Below, piece by piece: positions 35,066 to 46,999 of a stretch of 64,000 bases of DNA. The notes under the pieces were generated by a model. The model ran no database searches, was not told the origin of the DNA, and saw only the letters and a program-made list of their open reading frames with translations. Within the stretch, counting starts at the first letter, position 1; the number at the start of each line of letters is the position of its first letter. A program made the position numbers and the translations under genes. Origin of the DNA: Hofstenia miamia (lineage: Eukaryota; Xenacoelomorpha; Acoela); NCBI GenBank assembly GCA_004352715.1, contig SCFE01000003.1, forward strand, positions 5,332,979-5,396,978, written 5' to 3'.

Positions 35066-35892
35066 CTATATATATTGCATTAAATACTACCAAAATTAGG
35101 TATGAGATATAAGTTTTAAATTATGCCAATTTTTTGTTCTATAAAAATTAATATTATTGGTAAAATACAGTTAATTAATTAAAGAGATGTTGAAATTTTG
35201 CATAATCTTGACATAAAATTTTTTAAAATACTTGAAAATATGAACATAATCTTCAATTATTATATTTTTTTAAGTTAAAAATCAAAAAGCTATTTTAAAA
35301 TCTGTATATGCATATTTGTGAAGTCTTGCAATAATCATGACGTTTACAAACTATTGAAATTTTGAAACTGATGTAATATACTGATTATTTTTTTAAACTA
35401 AGCTGTCAATGGTCAAATCAATTGATTTATTATGTAAAATTTTATGAGAAAATGAGCTAAATCTTCGTAGTTGACATCGAAAAAATTAATATAATGTGAA
35501 CACATTTCGTTCTAAGCTTCATCAATCATTACTAAATATTTTAAGTGACGGAAAAATGTCTATCTTTGAATACATTAATAATAATTTACTTATTGAAACG
35601 TCTTACAATTACTATATCACTATGTTACTAATTTAATCTTTTCCTCCAAATACGCCCTTTTTTAGTTCAAACCAAAAAAAATTGGAATAAACAATCAAAC
35701 AAATTATTTACTTTCTATTTTCACAATTTGTGCCTGTCTATGAAGTGAACTGAAGTAAAAATCTCAAAGTGTATGTTAGTTTCCTAATTTTAAATTTCTT
35801 TGCTAAAGTTAATATTTAAATGGCAAACTGAAAAACATATACAATTCTGCTAATGAGTTCTTATCATTACCAGCAAAACTTAATCATTGCTA

Positions 35893-36217
35893 TAGATTCC
35901 GACCCCCCGATGATTTCCATCGGCGTACAACGTTCATATTGTGATTTAATTTAAGTAGGACTTTTCATAACAGAATGTTATGAGAGTGACGTGACTGACT
36001 GAAAAAATTGATATACACAAAAATGTTAGGTTTATATAGGCCTATATACACACCGTAAGTGTAGCTTCATGCATGTGCACTCGGTGAGTGGGCCTGTAAG
36101 ACACGGTATAAGCCTATTCAGGCAATTTTTTAATCAAATTTAATCCTTTTTAGCATACGTGGTATACGCCGGCGGCGCCACCGCCGCCGATGAATTTATT
36201 ATCGGCGTCGGGCTCTA
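35893..36217. mobile_element. hAT-type MITE, second copy, target duplication ATTGCTAT
   Basis: Same family as 9847-10207. Flanked by ATTGCTAT at 35886-35893 and 36218-36225. The right end GGCGTCGGGCTCTA matches copy 1. The left end has lost about 50 bp of the GC-rich terminal block and reads AGATTCCGACC. The interior is almost identical to copy 1 (for example TTCCATCGGCGTACAACGTT), implying recent spread. One T at the left junction is shared with, or lost from, the duplication. Confidence 0.88.
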
Positions 36218-36259
36218 ATTGCTATACATCCTTAATAACTGTTCACTACAAAGTTAATT

Positions 36260-36485
36260 CATTCAGGAAAGTTTCAAGGATAGTTTGTGTTATTCCTGTC
36301 ATACTGAAGAAAATGTTAGGCATTATTTGTTCTTTCGCTGCACATTAAATAAATTCTATGTTTTATTAATTTTTTCATTACCAATATTGACAGCTCTTGC
36401 GAATTACGAATGCGCCATGGAGTACATTGTTAAAACAAACATACTCTACAATTATCCTCTAAGATATTTAAGTCAAAGTTCCTAA
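36260..36485 (+). pseudogene. Possible LINE C-terminal zinc-finger fragment
   Basis: The + frame reads CYSCHTEENVRHYLFFRC (C-x2-C, then H and C). This resembles the zinc-binding segment after the reverse transcriptase of some LINEs. Nothing else of a LINE is visible nearby, so the call is weak. Confidence 0.3.
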
Positions 36486-39400
36486 GCATGAATATATTGA
36501 AATCTATTTTGCGGAACGTTTTGAAGAAGATTCCTTTCTTTTTAATCAATTTGCTATGAATGCTTCTGTCAATTAAACATTAAAATTATTTGTGTTTAGT
36601 TTAGAATTTAACCGCTTAAATACACCTAGGCCTAAAAAAACACCCAAAGCGTACGTTTAATGACATGTAGAATAACAAAAGGATATTCGAATGGTTAACC
36701 CAAACTTTAGTTTAGTTAGCCTCTTCTTGAGAATAGAAACATCAATCTTCCTGCGCTTGTTTTCAATTTTAGAAAAATATATCGATCGGAAAATTTCAAA
36801 TTTGCATTTTATGATGTCTGTTTCATTGTAATGAAATTTTCAGTAGCAAAAATTGTGCTCTCTCTTGAAACATGATGTCACGCATTCACATGATTGTCAA
36901 GTGTAACTGGTGACGCACTGGAAGAATATCTAAAATTTGTTGTGAAATGACATATATATATATTCAATATTTTATTGGGATTTATATTGATTACGGAAGT
37001 AAAAAAATCAAAATATTCTCAACCTGAAGGGACACCAGAACACTTTTTGAGGGACGATGCGCTGCACATCTACAAGTTGGGTGGGTACATGAATGTTTTT
37101 AACTGCTTAAATTTCCATATATGATTTTGAAAAACATTAATTTATAATAGATAACTTCACTTTATCAAAGACGAGGGAGTGAGTAAGAATTGTGTTAATG
37201 TGATAGCCTATTTTCGAAAAAAGCATTGAAGAAACGTTTGCATGCATGGCATTCGTATTATAAAAAAAGTATTTATGAGATCTGTAAACTCATTGAGCTA
37301 ATCAGCAAGCTTTATTTTGTAATAGCAATTATTCACTCCAGTTACTATCAAGCTAAAACAAATAAATTCTGTTTGAAATGAGATCTTCATTACAATATCA
37401 AATGTCTCCGACATTCGAAACAGTCTTCAAAGTTAATGCTCTCTATGGAGTTATATAATTTAAACATTTATTAACAACATTATGTTTTTAATCTAGAATT
37501 CATGCAATGAATATCGTACTTCTCTGCATGATAATAAATCTAGACATATATATGCGAAAAAGGAGCTGTAAAACGATTTGCACCAGTTTCTGTTTAGGCA
37601 CTACTTAATATTTACCTAGCCCAGCCTGACTCGTCTCCAATTTCTTGAGAGAAATTTTTGTCACTATAATTTTAAATTATGCGACATCCCTACGTAAACT
37701 GAAAATATCAAATAGAAACCGCCTTCTAAAACTCTTTTTTTTGCTCGAATATACCACCTATAAAATCTGAAAATGTTGACATGACCAGTGCTGTTGTATA
37801 TAAATTGCTACTGAAGATTAAATTGTTTCAATACCATAAAGTTTAGCTTTACATTTTGCACATGCGTTTATTATTAGGCCAAACTTAATTTTTTGGAAAG
37901 TTCATGCCAGAAATGCTTTCAAATTTTTGACAATGTTTGCCAATGGATTTCAATTTGGAATATATAAGCGAATAAAACCAAATATGATGACTTTTGCATT
38001 GAACATGAGGTATAAATATTAAATTAAATCCATGGCATCTCATTAAGTTCCACTGCAGGCAATAATAAATAGATTTGCAATTCAATTCTCCATTATAAAT
38101 TCAAATAATTGGAAGCATTTATCTTCGAGAATCGCTGAAGCAAACATCAGTAGCTATTTATTAAAAATTGTAATATATCTCTCTGTTTGACTGATGTACA
38201 ATGATATATTTGCTGATTGCGAGTTCAAAGATACATGGGAATATAATATATGTCATCGCTGCCATATATGCCTCCAAGTGATGTCTAAATTTAGGCAATC
38301 TTTCCAGAATTTTTTATTGCTGAAATATGTACAATTTCTGAAATCATCAATTGGGGAATATAATTTCTTTATTTAAAAGGGCTTTTTCTATACCGCTTTC
38401 AATTAATAATAAATTATATTGGAACTATAAACTGCGGGGAATTAAATTAGTAATAATAAATAACAAAAGTGTAATTAATCATTTATTAATCTTTTTGCAA
38501 GCTTCGTAGCATATTTTTTCTTTACTAAATATTTTAGAGGGCGTTGTAGGTGGGGATGATTCTGGGCTAAATTCATTTCGCAGACTAAAATCGGCATTTT
38601 GCCAGGTTAAATGTTAAAATATACTTTCAAGTTGGTTATTTCTGAAAACACGCTAAAGAATCATCTTGTTTGTATGGTAAATTAATTGATTACTTAGAGT
38701 TAGAAAAGAATATCTTTTTGACCGATTCATTAGAGTACAAATTAACAATACAGCATCGAGCGCCTTATTGAAATGTGATCAATTTCAAATTGCAATTTTG
38801 AGATTAAATGGTATCATCATAGGCAGCACGTACGTGTAACCAAGGCAATCAGTGATTGCCCAATAATTTTTAAATAAATGAAATTATTCTTAATTGCATG
38901 AATTTATATCTATACAAGTACAAATCGTAAATTGTTAGTTTGCATAATACATCATTCAAGAATGAAGTAATAATATGAATGGAATATAGGACATAATTAA
39001 TTATGATTAAAGGATTGCGCCACAGAAGCCGATGCCTTAATGATGTACCTACACTGGCTCAAATGAATAAATTCTACCGCTTACTTTAGCTCATTGCGCG
39101 AAGATTTAGCTAGCAAAGCTAGCAGTCTGTTCATTGCTTTACGTTAAAATACTCTTGTAAAAGAACTACGCGAAATATTTTCATTCAATACAATAACCCA
39201 AAAGTAAACATATTTGTTATTTAAATATCTACCAGAAACATTTCTCTGTTCAAGCAGTGCCAGAAACAAGCGATGTACCTCTTTGGGATAATGATTTTTT
39301 TCCCACGCATGCTTTGTACAAATTCTTAAATAAAAATAGATATTAGAAAATTTATAGGAATTTTTAATGAAAGTCGAATTTTTTCTACTAATGTGCAACC

Positions 39401-39903
39401 AATTTATTTGAAAATTAAATGCAGTTTGGGTAAATTAAGAGTGATATATTTTGAAATAATTTTTGCACTCAAATGGAGGCCAGTTTCATTCCCTATGCAA
39501 ATGAAATTTTAAAGAATTATTAAATTTTAAAAACTATGAGCGACTTAAATGCGACTACCCCCAGCTGCCATTTTCTGATCTAAATTTCTACTCTAATTTC
39601 TCAATCTTGAAAAAACTTTCTAATAATCTCAAGTTTGCTATCATTGGCATGGCTCTAATTGTAAATCACAAAATGCTTATTTGATTTTTTGAAATGCGCG
39701 ATTTGTTGACTGCAAATTTGTAAATATTTGATTTAATACAAACTATTTGATTTTGAGCAGCATCTGAAGAACGATTATTTTCCGTTTAAAGAAAGCTTAA
39801 GAAATTCAATAACCTTCTATTAAAGGAGAAAAAACTTTAGAAATCATTAGCAAATTTTTTTGAAAATGTTTTATTAAATGAACTACAGGATTGATCATAT
39901 TTT

Positions 39904-39904
<1 letters not shown>
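36486..39904. other. Intronic DNA, no gene recognised
   Basis: AT-rich. Contains a perfect 8-bp hairpin GGCAATCA/TGATTGCC at 38844-38860 and a short (AT) tract at 36952-36962. No domain is seen in the small ORFs. Confidence 0.5.

Positions 39905-39934
<30 letters not shown>
39905..39934. repeat. (TAA)n microsatellite
   Basis: About ten ATA/TAA units, with no recognisable retroelement end attached. Confidence 0.9.
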
Positions 39935-40892
39935 TTGCAAACATCTTTCTGAAAGGAATCGTCTCAGGGATTTCAAATATAAATAAATTTTTTATGGTTT
40001 ATTATTTATACTAATTTGGTTAATAAGAATATTTCCTTGCCTTACTTTTGCATGCAGAAGCCGCCACTGCGTATCACAACAATTTTGAAAAGCAATTGTG
40101 GGCTTCTGAATAATTAGAAATTGTAAAATATTAGCTTCAGCAAAAATGAAAAACATGTCTGTCTGCACTGGATTTAAGATAATCAACGTACATTCATAAC
40201 AGTTTTAGTCGAAGTAAAAAAATTAGGAAATTAAAATGAGATAATTGACTATAGACTGTTAAAAATACATTGAACAGAAATTCAAGAAACCATATTAAAA
40301 ATATATAAAAGGAAAGTATGAAGGCGAGATCACATTTAAATGGGAAATACTTTCAAACGCACTTTTCACACTCACAGATTACGCAAATTTTGAGCATGTG
40401 ATGTATGCAAAATCTGATTTGGCATTAAAATTTTAAATTATTCTTTTTAATGTTTAAAAGAAACTGTTCTTCATAATTTTTGCAGATACATAAAATAGAA
40501 ATTCCTAAATTTTAATTTTGATAAATAGTATGAAGTTGTCTTAGATGAATAATACTCTGATGCTACACTCATCATTATAATTGAATGGTATTCCTAAGAA
40601 TGTTGTAATGCATATGGAAAATCTTTCTCACATGGAAGGAAGCACTGTAGTAAGCAAAATCAGCACTTATGCCTAGTCATGTGGAAGCACTGATCATGGT
40701 ACAGAAGCCAAAGGACAACTGTATATGCGGACAAAGGAGCAGAGCAAGAATGACAGTGGAGTATCATAGAGGAAATAGTCGAGATGATAGGCAATATAGG
40801 AACCGATTTAGGGAAGAATGGAAGAAAGTATTGGCATGAAAAGAAACGAATGAGCATCAAGAGACACATGCATGATGTATATAGATACGAAT

Positions 40893-43800
40893 AAATAATA
40901 ATGATAATAATAATAATAATGAATGACTTTATTTAGCTGCTGAAGGCAGACACTACAAAAAAACAAGTCAAGTTTTATGGCAGTGGCGACAGTCACAGAA
41001 GATAAATAGGAGCAGATTGAAGAGTAGGCGAAGTTGGAGAAGGGCTCGGTAAAGTGGAAAGACATCAATATTTCTTGAAGAAATCAATGGCTGTTGGAAG
41101 GTGGAGAGTCAAGATGTAATTAGCAGCAATACAAGCACGATTGAAAAACGAGTGAAGGGTGCGATGTTTCTTGGGATGAGAAATGGAGAAATTGGCATCA
41201 TCAGAGTTAGTGGAGTGGGAATTAGAAAACTTTATGAAATCAAAAGTATCAAAGTCCAATTTGCAAGTGAGCAAGTGATTGAACAGGAGGAGATCACAGG
41301 CATGGAAGTATAGTGACAGTGCAAGAGTGGAGAATTTGAAAAGAGCGTCTTTGTATGGCAAGGGAGAGATCCATTTGAAGGCATGCTTCTGGAAACATTC
41401 CATAAAGTGAAACAACGAACAAGAAGGCCACCAACAAGGAGAAGGATAGAGAAGAATGGCTCAATGAATTGACTTCACAGCAGCCATGGAATTAATAGGA
41501 ACATTGCAAAAGAGGGCAAAGAGTGAAGAATTAGCTTTGCAGATATGTAAAGACACATGACCAGACCAATTTAAGTTAGCAGCAAGTTGGGCTAGAAGAT
41601 GAGTATGATGGGGAGAAAAGTTTACAGGAATAGGAATTCAGAAGGGGAGATACAGAAAAGGAAATACTACATGTCTTAGTTTGGCTAAAATCAAGATGGT
41701 TAACGGAAGACCAAGTGGCCAAAAGCTCAAGATCAGAGGTAATATTGGAGACAAAAGAACTACTAAAGTTGAAAAATCACAGTGTCATCAACATACACTA
41801 CACAGGGTGAGTTGAGGAAACATTGAGGAGGTCGTTGATAGAAACAAAGAAGAATAGAACAGCAAACACAGATCTGGAGGAGCACCACTAGAGACAAGAG
41901 CAGGGGAAGAAATAGATGAGTTGATTTTGACACACTGACAATGATTGGACAGGTATAACTGGAAATGTTTGATGAAATCAACATCAAAGCCAAATATACT
42001 TAATTTGTGAAGAAGAATAGAATGAGGGAGCTAATCAAAAGTTTTGGAAAGTCAAGGAAGATAATGCAACCAAGATCTAATATGATTAGAGTGAAATTAA
42101 CAGTTTTCAATCAAAGGGAGCAAGTTGGTGATCATAGAATGACCTGGAAGGTTACCATGCAGAGAAAAGGAGATGCAGAGACGAATTTTAGAGAACACAT
42201 AACAAAAGACAAAGCGCTCAAAGATTATTGACAGCTGAGAAAGAATAGCTATTGGAAAATAAGAAGTGACTTAAGAGGAGGGAAGCTTATTGGATTTTAA
42301 CAGTAGAGAGAGCCAATATGTTTCTTGCAAGGCAGAAGGTGCTTGGAGTAGCAAGTGTAGAAGAAGAAATGCCCTAAATTGATGGAAAGAGTTGAGTAAG
42401 TTTAGTGAATTAGTGAATAGCAAGGACAAGAGAACTTGCACTATTTAAGCATTAGGTAAATACAATGGGTGTTGAAGACAATTTCACATAGGCGAATCAG
42501 TGGAAAGGTGGCAGGTGGACCAGAGTAAAGAGAGACAGGATCAGAGAAATTTGACGCAAAATAGCCATTGAAGAGATCAGTTTTCTCCAGATCCAAGTAA
42601 GCAGAAAGATGGTGCCATTTTAAGCTGGGAAGGTCAGGTTTGGAATGAAGGGAACACAAGAAAGAATAAGAGTCTTAAAGAGATCCAGATGAGAAGCTGG
42701 ACAACAAACAGATTTTGTCAAGTTCCATGAAGTTGATGTCGTCTTCTGTGAGAGAAGAGAGTTTTGAAGATTCATAAGGACTGTAACAGCATTTGAAAGA
42801 TTCTAGTTTTTCCAAAAAGTGTACAGTAAGGGATGAGAAATAGAAAGAGAGAGAAATACGGTTTTCCTGACAAGGAACAAATGAAGAAATAACTTGGTGA
42901 AGGAAGTTTTGCAGTCATCAGCAGAGAAAGAGTCATTAAAAATTGGGAATTAGGAAGAGAGAGCAGCATTAAGTGACACAAAGCTACTGTTAGGTTAAGC
43001 ATATTGAGAAGCAGATGGGGTAAAAGAATTGACAGACAGGTTGAAGCAAACAAATGAGTGATGTGACAGTTTAACTAGAACAGGGACCACAGAGGTGTCA
43101 AAAATACGATCAGGGTGAGATCACAAACCCAAGTCAAGGAGAGAGGAGTGAAAAGTAGGAGAAAATACAAGTTGTTCAAGAGAGAAGTAAGCAAAAAGTT
43201 CCAGAACAGTGGATTCATAGGCGTCATTAGAATCAAGTGCATTCCAGCAAACATTGGGAAGGTTGAAGTCACCACAGATTACGAGATGAGGAGGAGTGAG
43301 AATCCTAGTTGACAAGAGGGACAGTGATGGACTGATTATGAAAGTACTCAAGCATGGATGAAAAATCAGCAAGGGGAATATGAAAAGGATTGTTAGAAAG
43401 AGGGTTGTAAACACAAAGAGAAACAATGTGATCACTGAGAACAACAGCACAGCTGCAACAGAAATCAAAGGAAAAAGACTCAAATGAAAGGGGGTGGATA
43501 TCAAGGTTAGGGCGGCATGAGGCAATGAGAACATCACCATGACTTTCATTAGAGTGATCAATATGGGAGAGAACCTTAAGTGCAGAGTTGGAAAAAACAA
43601 CATTGTCAGCAACAGAAGGATCAAGCCAAGTTTCAGTAATGAAAATGAAGTCAACAGGAGGCTGCAAGAAGAAGTTGTAAAAACTAATTGGAACAGCAGG
43701 CAGATGACAGGAAGAACTAGTACCAATGATGTGATGAGGGCGATTATTGCGGTGAGTAGGTGGCGGAACAGACTGTTCAGGAGCAAGTGACAGCACAGGA

Positions 43801-44100
43801 GAGGGTGCAGCAGCAGGAGAAGAATGTGGGGCAGGATGCTTGGGGCGATTAGGAATGTTACGTGATTTGGAAGCACATTTGAGTTTTTATGAGTAAGACA
43901 TTGGAGGTGAGCTTAGCAAGAGAGTCTGACAAGGATGACAATGCAACATTGGAAGGGCAGACGTTGGAAGACTGGTGTGAACGGGACAGGGAGGTGACAG
44001 AGAAAAATGGTTTTTTTCTTTAAAGAACCAACCACCAAAGCAACAATGGGCATCCGAAAGATTCTGAAGATAAGCAAATGATACCTTAGACGTAGGCACG
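40893..44100 (-). mobile_element. Degraded non-LTR retrotransposon (APE endonuclease + RT)
   Basis: About 3.2 kb, 5' end at right. An apurinic-type endonuclease domain at 43121-43796 is split over two frames. It has FIFITETWLDPS (catalytic Glu), SHGDVLIASC, LVICGDFNLPNVCWN and the following DL motif. Reverse transcriptase pieces follow: FNGYFASNFSDP (42600s), an FLDFPK-like motif (42050s), SINDLLN, and VVYVDDTVIF at about 41763-41800 (the catalytic YxDD). A C-terminal piece near 41100-41415 has the ACDLLLFNHLL pattern. The 3' UTR contains AATAAAGTCATTCATT and ends in (TAA/ATT)n at 40893-40920. Many frameshifts and stops: long dead. The family looks CR1/L2/jockey-like; I cannot narrow it. A 3' fragment of the same family is at 16236-16283. 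Confidence 0.8.
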
Positions 44101-44885
44101 ATTGAAAACTAATTTATTTGTGTAATAAACAATAAGCGAGATTATTAGGCTAAGCAAAGAGAAGATGAGGTGTCAGAAGAATTAGTGTAGAATTAGATGT
44201 CAAAAGTAAATAATAGAAGTAAGTTGGTAGTAGGAACAGCAAAGATCAACAAATATTAGAGAGTATAGTATTTGGAAGCATCAAAATGAATAGTTTAGTG
44301 TATCAGGCGCATTAGAGGTGCGGAAGAATGTAGTATGGATATGAAGATGAGAGAGTACGAAAAATTAAGACTATCATAAGAATAAAATTGGGAAAAAAGT
44401 GGGAAGGACTAAGTTAAGTTAGGCAGAAAAGAAACTTCATTGAAAGAAAAAAGGAAATATCTATATTTAGATGATATAAAATATTATTCATAAATCTAAA
44501 TAGTGTCAAGAAAGAACAATACAAATAAAACAAAAAATACGAATAGAAAGATTAATATTTACAAAAGTAATTCAAATTTGGAGAGCTTGGGATATGGTGA
44601 ATTTAGATGCGGTCTGTTTAATATCAATATTAGAGAGTTTAAGACCTCGTCCATTTGTATTCAAGCCTTCCCTTTTTCTAACTAAGGAAGTGTTTATTAA
44701 CTTTATTGAAATAATCGTATTTTAATAATTTCTCTTTTAGATTTATATGAATTCTATGGTAATTTGGTGATATATTGTGAAAAGAATTTTTCATTTTTTT
44801 CTTATGTTTACGAGGTCTAATTTTTTAGTACTGTGATTATGTCTGTAAACAGAATGCTTCCATGATTAGAGTATTATTGTATGAA
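44101..44885. other. Intronic DNA, possibly LINE 5' remnant
   Basis: Purine-rich on the + strand like the LINE to its left until about 44460, then ordinary AT-rich DNA. No coding motif recognised. Confidence 0.4.
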
Positions 44886-44889
44886 TTAA

Positions 44890-46646
44890 CCCCCTTGGGG
44901 TTTATAAGAAATGTAGAATAAGTAGTAAGGAAATCACTATATAATCTTGCTTTAATATCGTAAACTAGTAAATTTATTTGAAAAATTCGAATAGTTAATA
45001 GTACTTAACCGTATCTTTGATGTGGTACACAAATGTACCACAAAACGGATTAGACTAAAAAATGTCGAGCTTTGGACTTTGAAATAAAGCAGGTTATTCC
45101 AATTAAATTTACTTAGGATGAAATCAGAGTTCACAATTAGATAGAATTTAGTACAAATCATATGGAAAGATATCTATAAGTATCGAAACATAATAATATA
45201 TCTTATGAATGTTACTTCTGGAAGCAATTACGGAAGCTATTCAGACAAAGTGCGACATCACAGTCAATGCACTGAATGTCGCTTCTGTTGTCCACCAATC
45301 GAGAACTGCAATGATTGCACCGTTTTCTAGCCGTGGAAGCTCTTGGAAGGTGTAGAGGCGCGTTTGGAACTCAAACACGCAACCGCTTGGTAGATGGTCC
45401 ACATTTTGACTGAAAAGCCCCGAGTCAAGCTGTTAGCAACTGATCGGCAAAAGTCGTACGAGGAACAACATATGCGTTTTTGATGGCAATGTCCAAAAGG
45501 TCAAAGAAAAGACGCAGATAGTATTTCTTTGGTGATCCCTGTCCAATCTCATAGGAAACTTTTTCTTGGTCACACAAGTCCACACCTTTCATCACTGAGT
45601 TATACTTCACTACGATAGATGGGATGGTCTTCGGTTGTCTTCCTGGTTTTCCTCTTCTTCGTCTTTCGACGACAGTTGTTTTCGAGGGATCATCAAAGTT
45701 CGAGCCAATGAGAACTGGTCACTTGTCCATCCACAGACACACAGACACTTTCTTATCGCTTGAGACGAAAGCATGTGTCTCTCCTTCTTTCATCTTCATT
45801 TCCTTTGCCATTGGCAGAAGGCCCTTCCAATGTATTGTTCCTACAGCTTTGATTCCATTTGCATGGAGACTTTGAAGACGATTGCTTGACGAGAAAAGTT
45901 GTCAATCTTAATAACACATCCCGTTCCTTCCACACACCGACTTAGCTTAAAACTACTTTTTCACCCATTCCAAGATTGGCATTTTCACTAATTGTACTAT
46001 AACTAATATCAAATCTCATTATTAATTAGACACTAATTGTTATCTTACAACTGTGATGCAAATATACTACAATATACCTGTTTATGAGCTTTTCTTTTGA
46101 TTATTCTAAGTAAAAGTACCTCTATGTACTTCTTTAGATTAACATTAATAATGACATTTTTCACACTTTATACTCTGGTGCTTTAACGATTGCGTCTCGT
46201 GTAACAAATGATTAGTTGTCGTAAATTTACTTCAAGGATAAAAAAATCCTATTCCGTTTTGTGGTACACATTTGTACCACCAACTTATTTAAGTCAATTG
46301 CGCGAAATCAGTTGATCGTCTATCATTGCTAATATTAAATAATTAATAAGTACCGCAACGTAATTGAGTAATGAGTATAAATAATATTGTTGGATTACTT
46401 TCTCGTCTGAAAATATCAGTTCTTCTTCACAGATGTTGAAAGATGAAATTATTTCAAAAAATGTGCATTTGTCACAAAGATAAACAAACATAAAAAATAA
46501 TAATCCAAAGTGACAGGTGAATATAAATTCGTTTTTTGGAACCTTGTGTACAATAAAGATGCCCTCTGACAAATATATCAAAAACATAACATCCAAATTC
46601 GTCTTTACTTATGTGATGCATTTTTATACCACGAAACCCCAAAGGG
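44890..46646 (-). mobile_element. piggyBac-family transposon remnant with intact ends
   Basis: TTAA at 44886-44889 and 46647-46650 flanks matching ends: CCCCCTTGGGGTTT on the left, and CCCTTTGGGGTTT when the right is reverse-complemented. Inside, a second pair of inverted repeats surrounds the near-palindrome GTGGTACACAAATGTACCAC followed by AAAACGG (about 45018-45045), with the counterpart at about 46252-46282. Terminal repeat plus asymmetrically spaced internal repeat is the piggyBac layout. Total 1757 bp against about 2.4 kb for a full element. The transposase (45212-45985) lacks its N-terminal half, and 45986-46646 has no recognisable coding content. Confidence 0.88.
45212..45985 (-). pseudogene. 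piggyBac transposase pseudogene, C-terminal half
   Basis: Readable in order on the - strand: NLGMGEKVVLS, CVEGTGCVIKIDNF with a catalytic Asp, NGIKAVGTIHWKGLLPMAKE, and SNFDDPSKTTVVERRRRGKP. YNSVMKGVDLCDQ follows with the last catalytic Asp, then YYLRLFFDLLDIAIKNAYVV. The tail is a cysteine-rich C-terminal domain, KRCNHCSSRL to LCLNSFRNCF, ending at TAA 45212-45214. In-frame TGA codons occur after CLWMDK, after LLTA (45425) and in the tail. One-base shifts lie near DNF and after VVLS. The region with the first catalytic Asp is missing. In active relatives the protein moves elements precisely between TTAA sites, and the C-terminal cysteine domain binds the ends. Confidence 0.88.
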
Positions 46647-46754
46647 TTAATTGAATTTGCGTTGTGGTTGGAAGCTGTTAAGATAAACTACCATTTTTTA
46701 ATATCATTACCCAAAAAACGAAGTGGTCAACGCAGTAAAAATTAAAGTGATGCA

Positions 46755-46935
46755 GAACTAGAACGCGTCAGGCAGAGATGAAGTACATGGATTTTGGTTG
46801 ATGAACTTTACAAGCTTTGAAAGATTATAGCAGCATCATTGAAGAACTGTATGGTAAGTCAGTGCCTATAGTAGATGGTAGTAAGGATAATGTTCCTGAT
46901 GGATGCAGAAAGACTAAAACAAAGAAAATGAGATA
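46755..46935 (+). pseudogene. RT fragment of an RLE-type LINE (R4/Dong-like)
   Basis: The + frame reads NASGRDEVHGFWLMNFTS at about 46768-46822. After a broken stretch comes QKD-NKENEIRNFRLITF near 46912-46970. These match the start of the reverse transcriptase of the family whose C-terminus lies at 56872-57970. It has many stops. It begins about 100 bp after the piggyBac element. Confidence 0.6.
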
Positions 46936-46999
46936 AGAAATTTCAGGCTGATAACATTTAGGAGAACCAGGAAGCATACAAATATTTAAGATTAAAAGA

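Noticed and set aside
39905-40920. CRISPR-like or satellite array
   Set aside because: The repeats are simple TAA microsatellite, one of them a LINE tail; no spaced repeat units exist.
43121-43876. 251-codon hydrophobic - strand frame as a membrane protein
   Set aside because: Its leucine-rich look comes from a pyrimidine-rich LINE strand. The end of the frame carries the CGDFN endonuclease motif and the neighbouring frame carries the rest of that domain.
46294-46596. 100-codon - frame inside the piggyBac element as the transposase N-terminus
   Set aside because: No piggyBac motif is visible in it, and it is not continuous with the C-terminal half.
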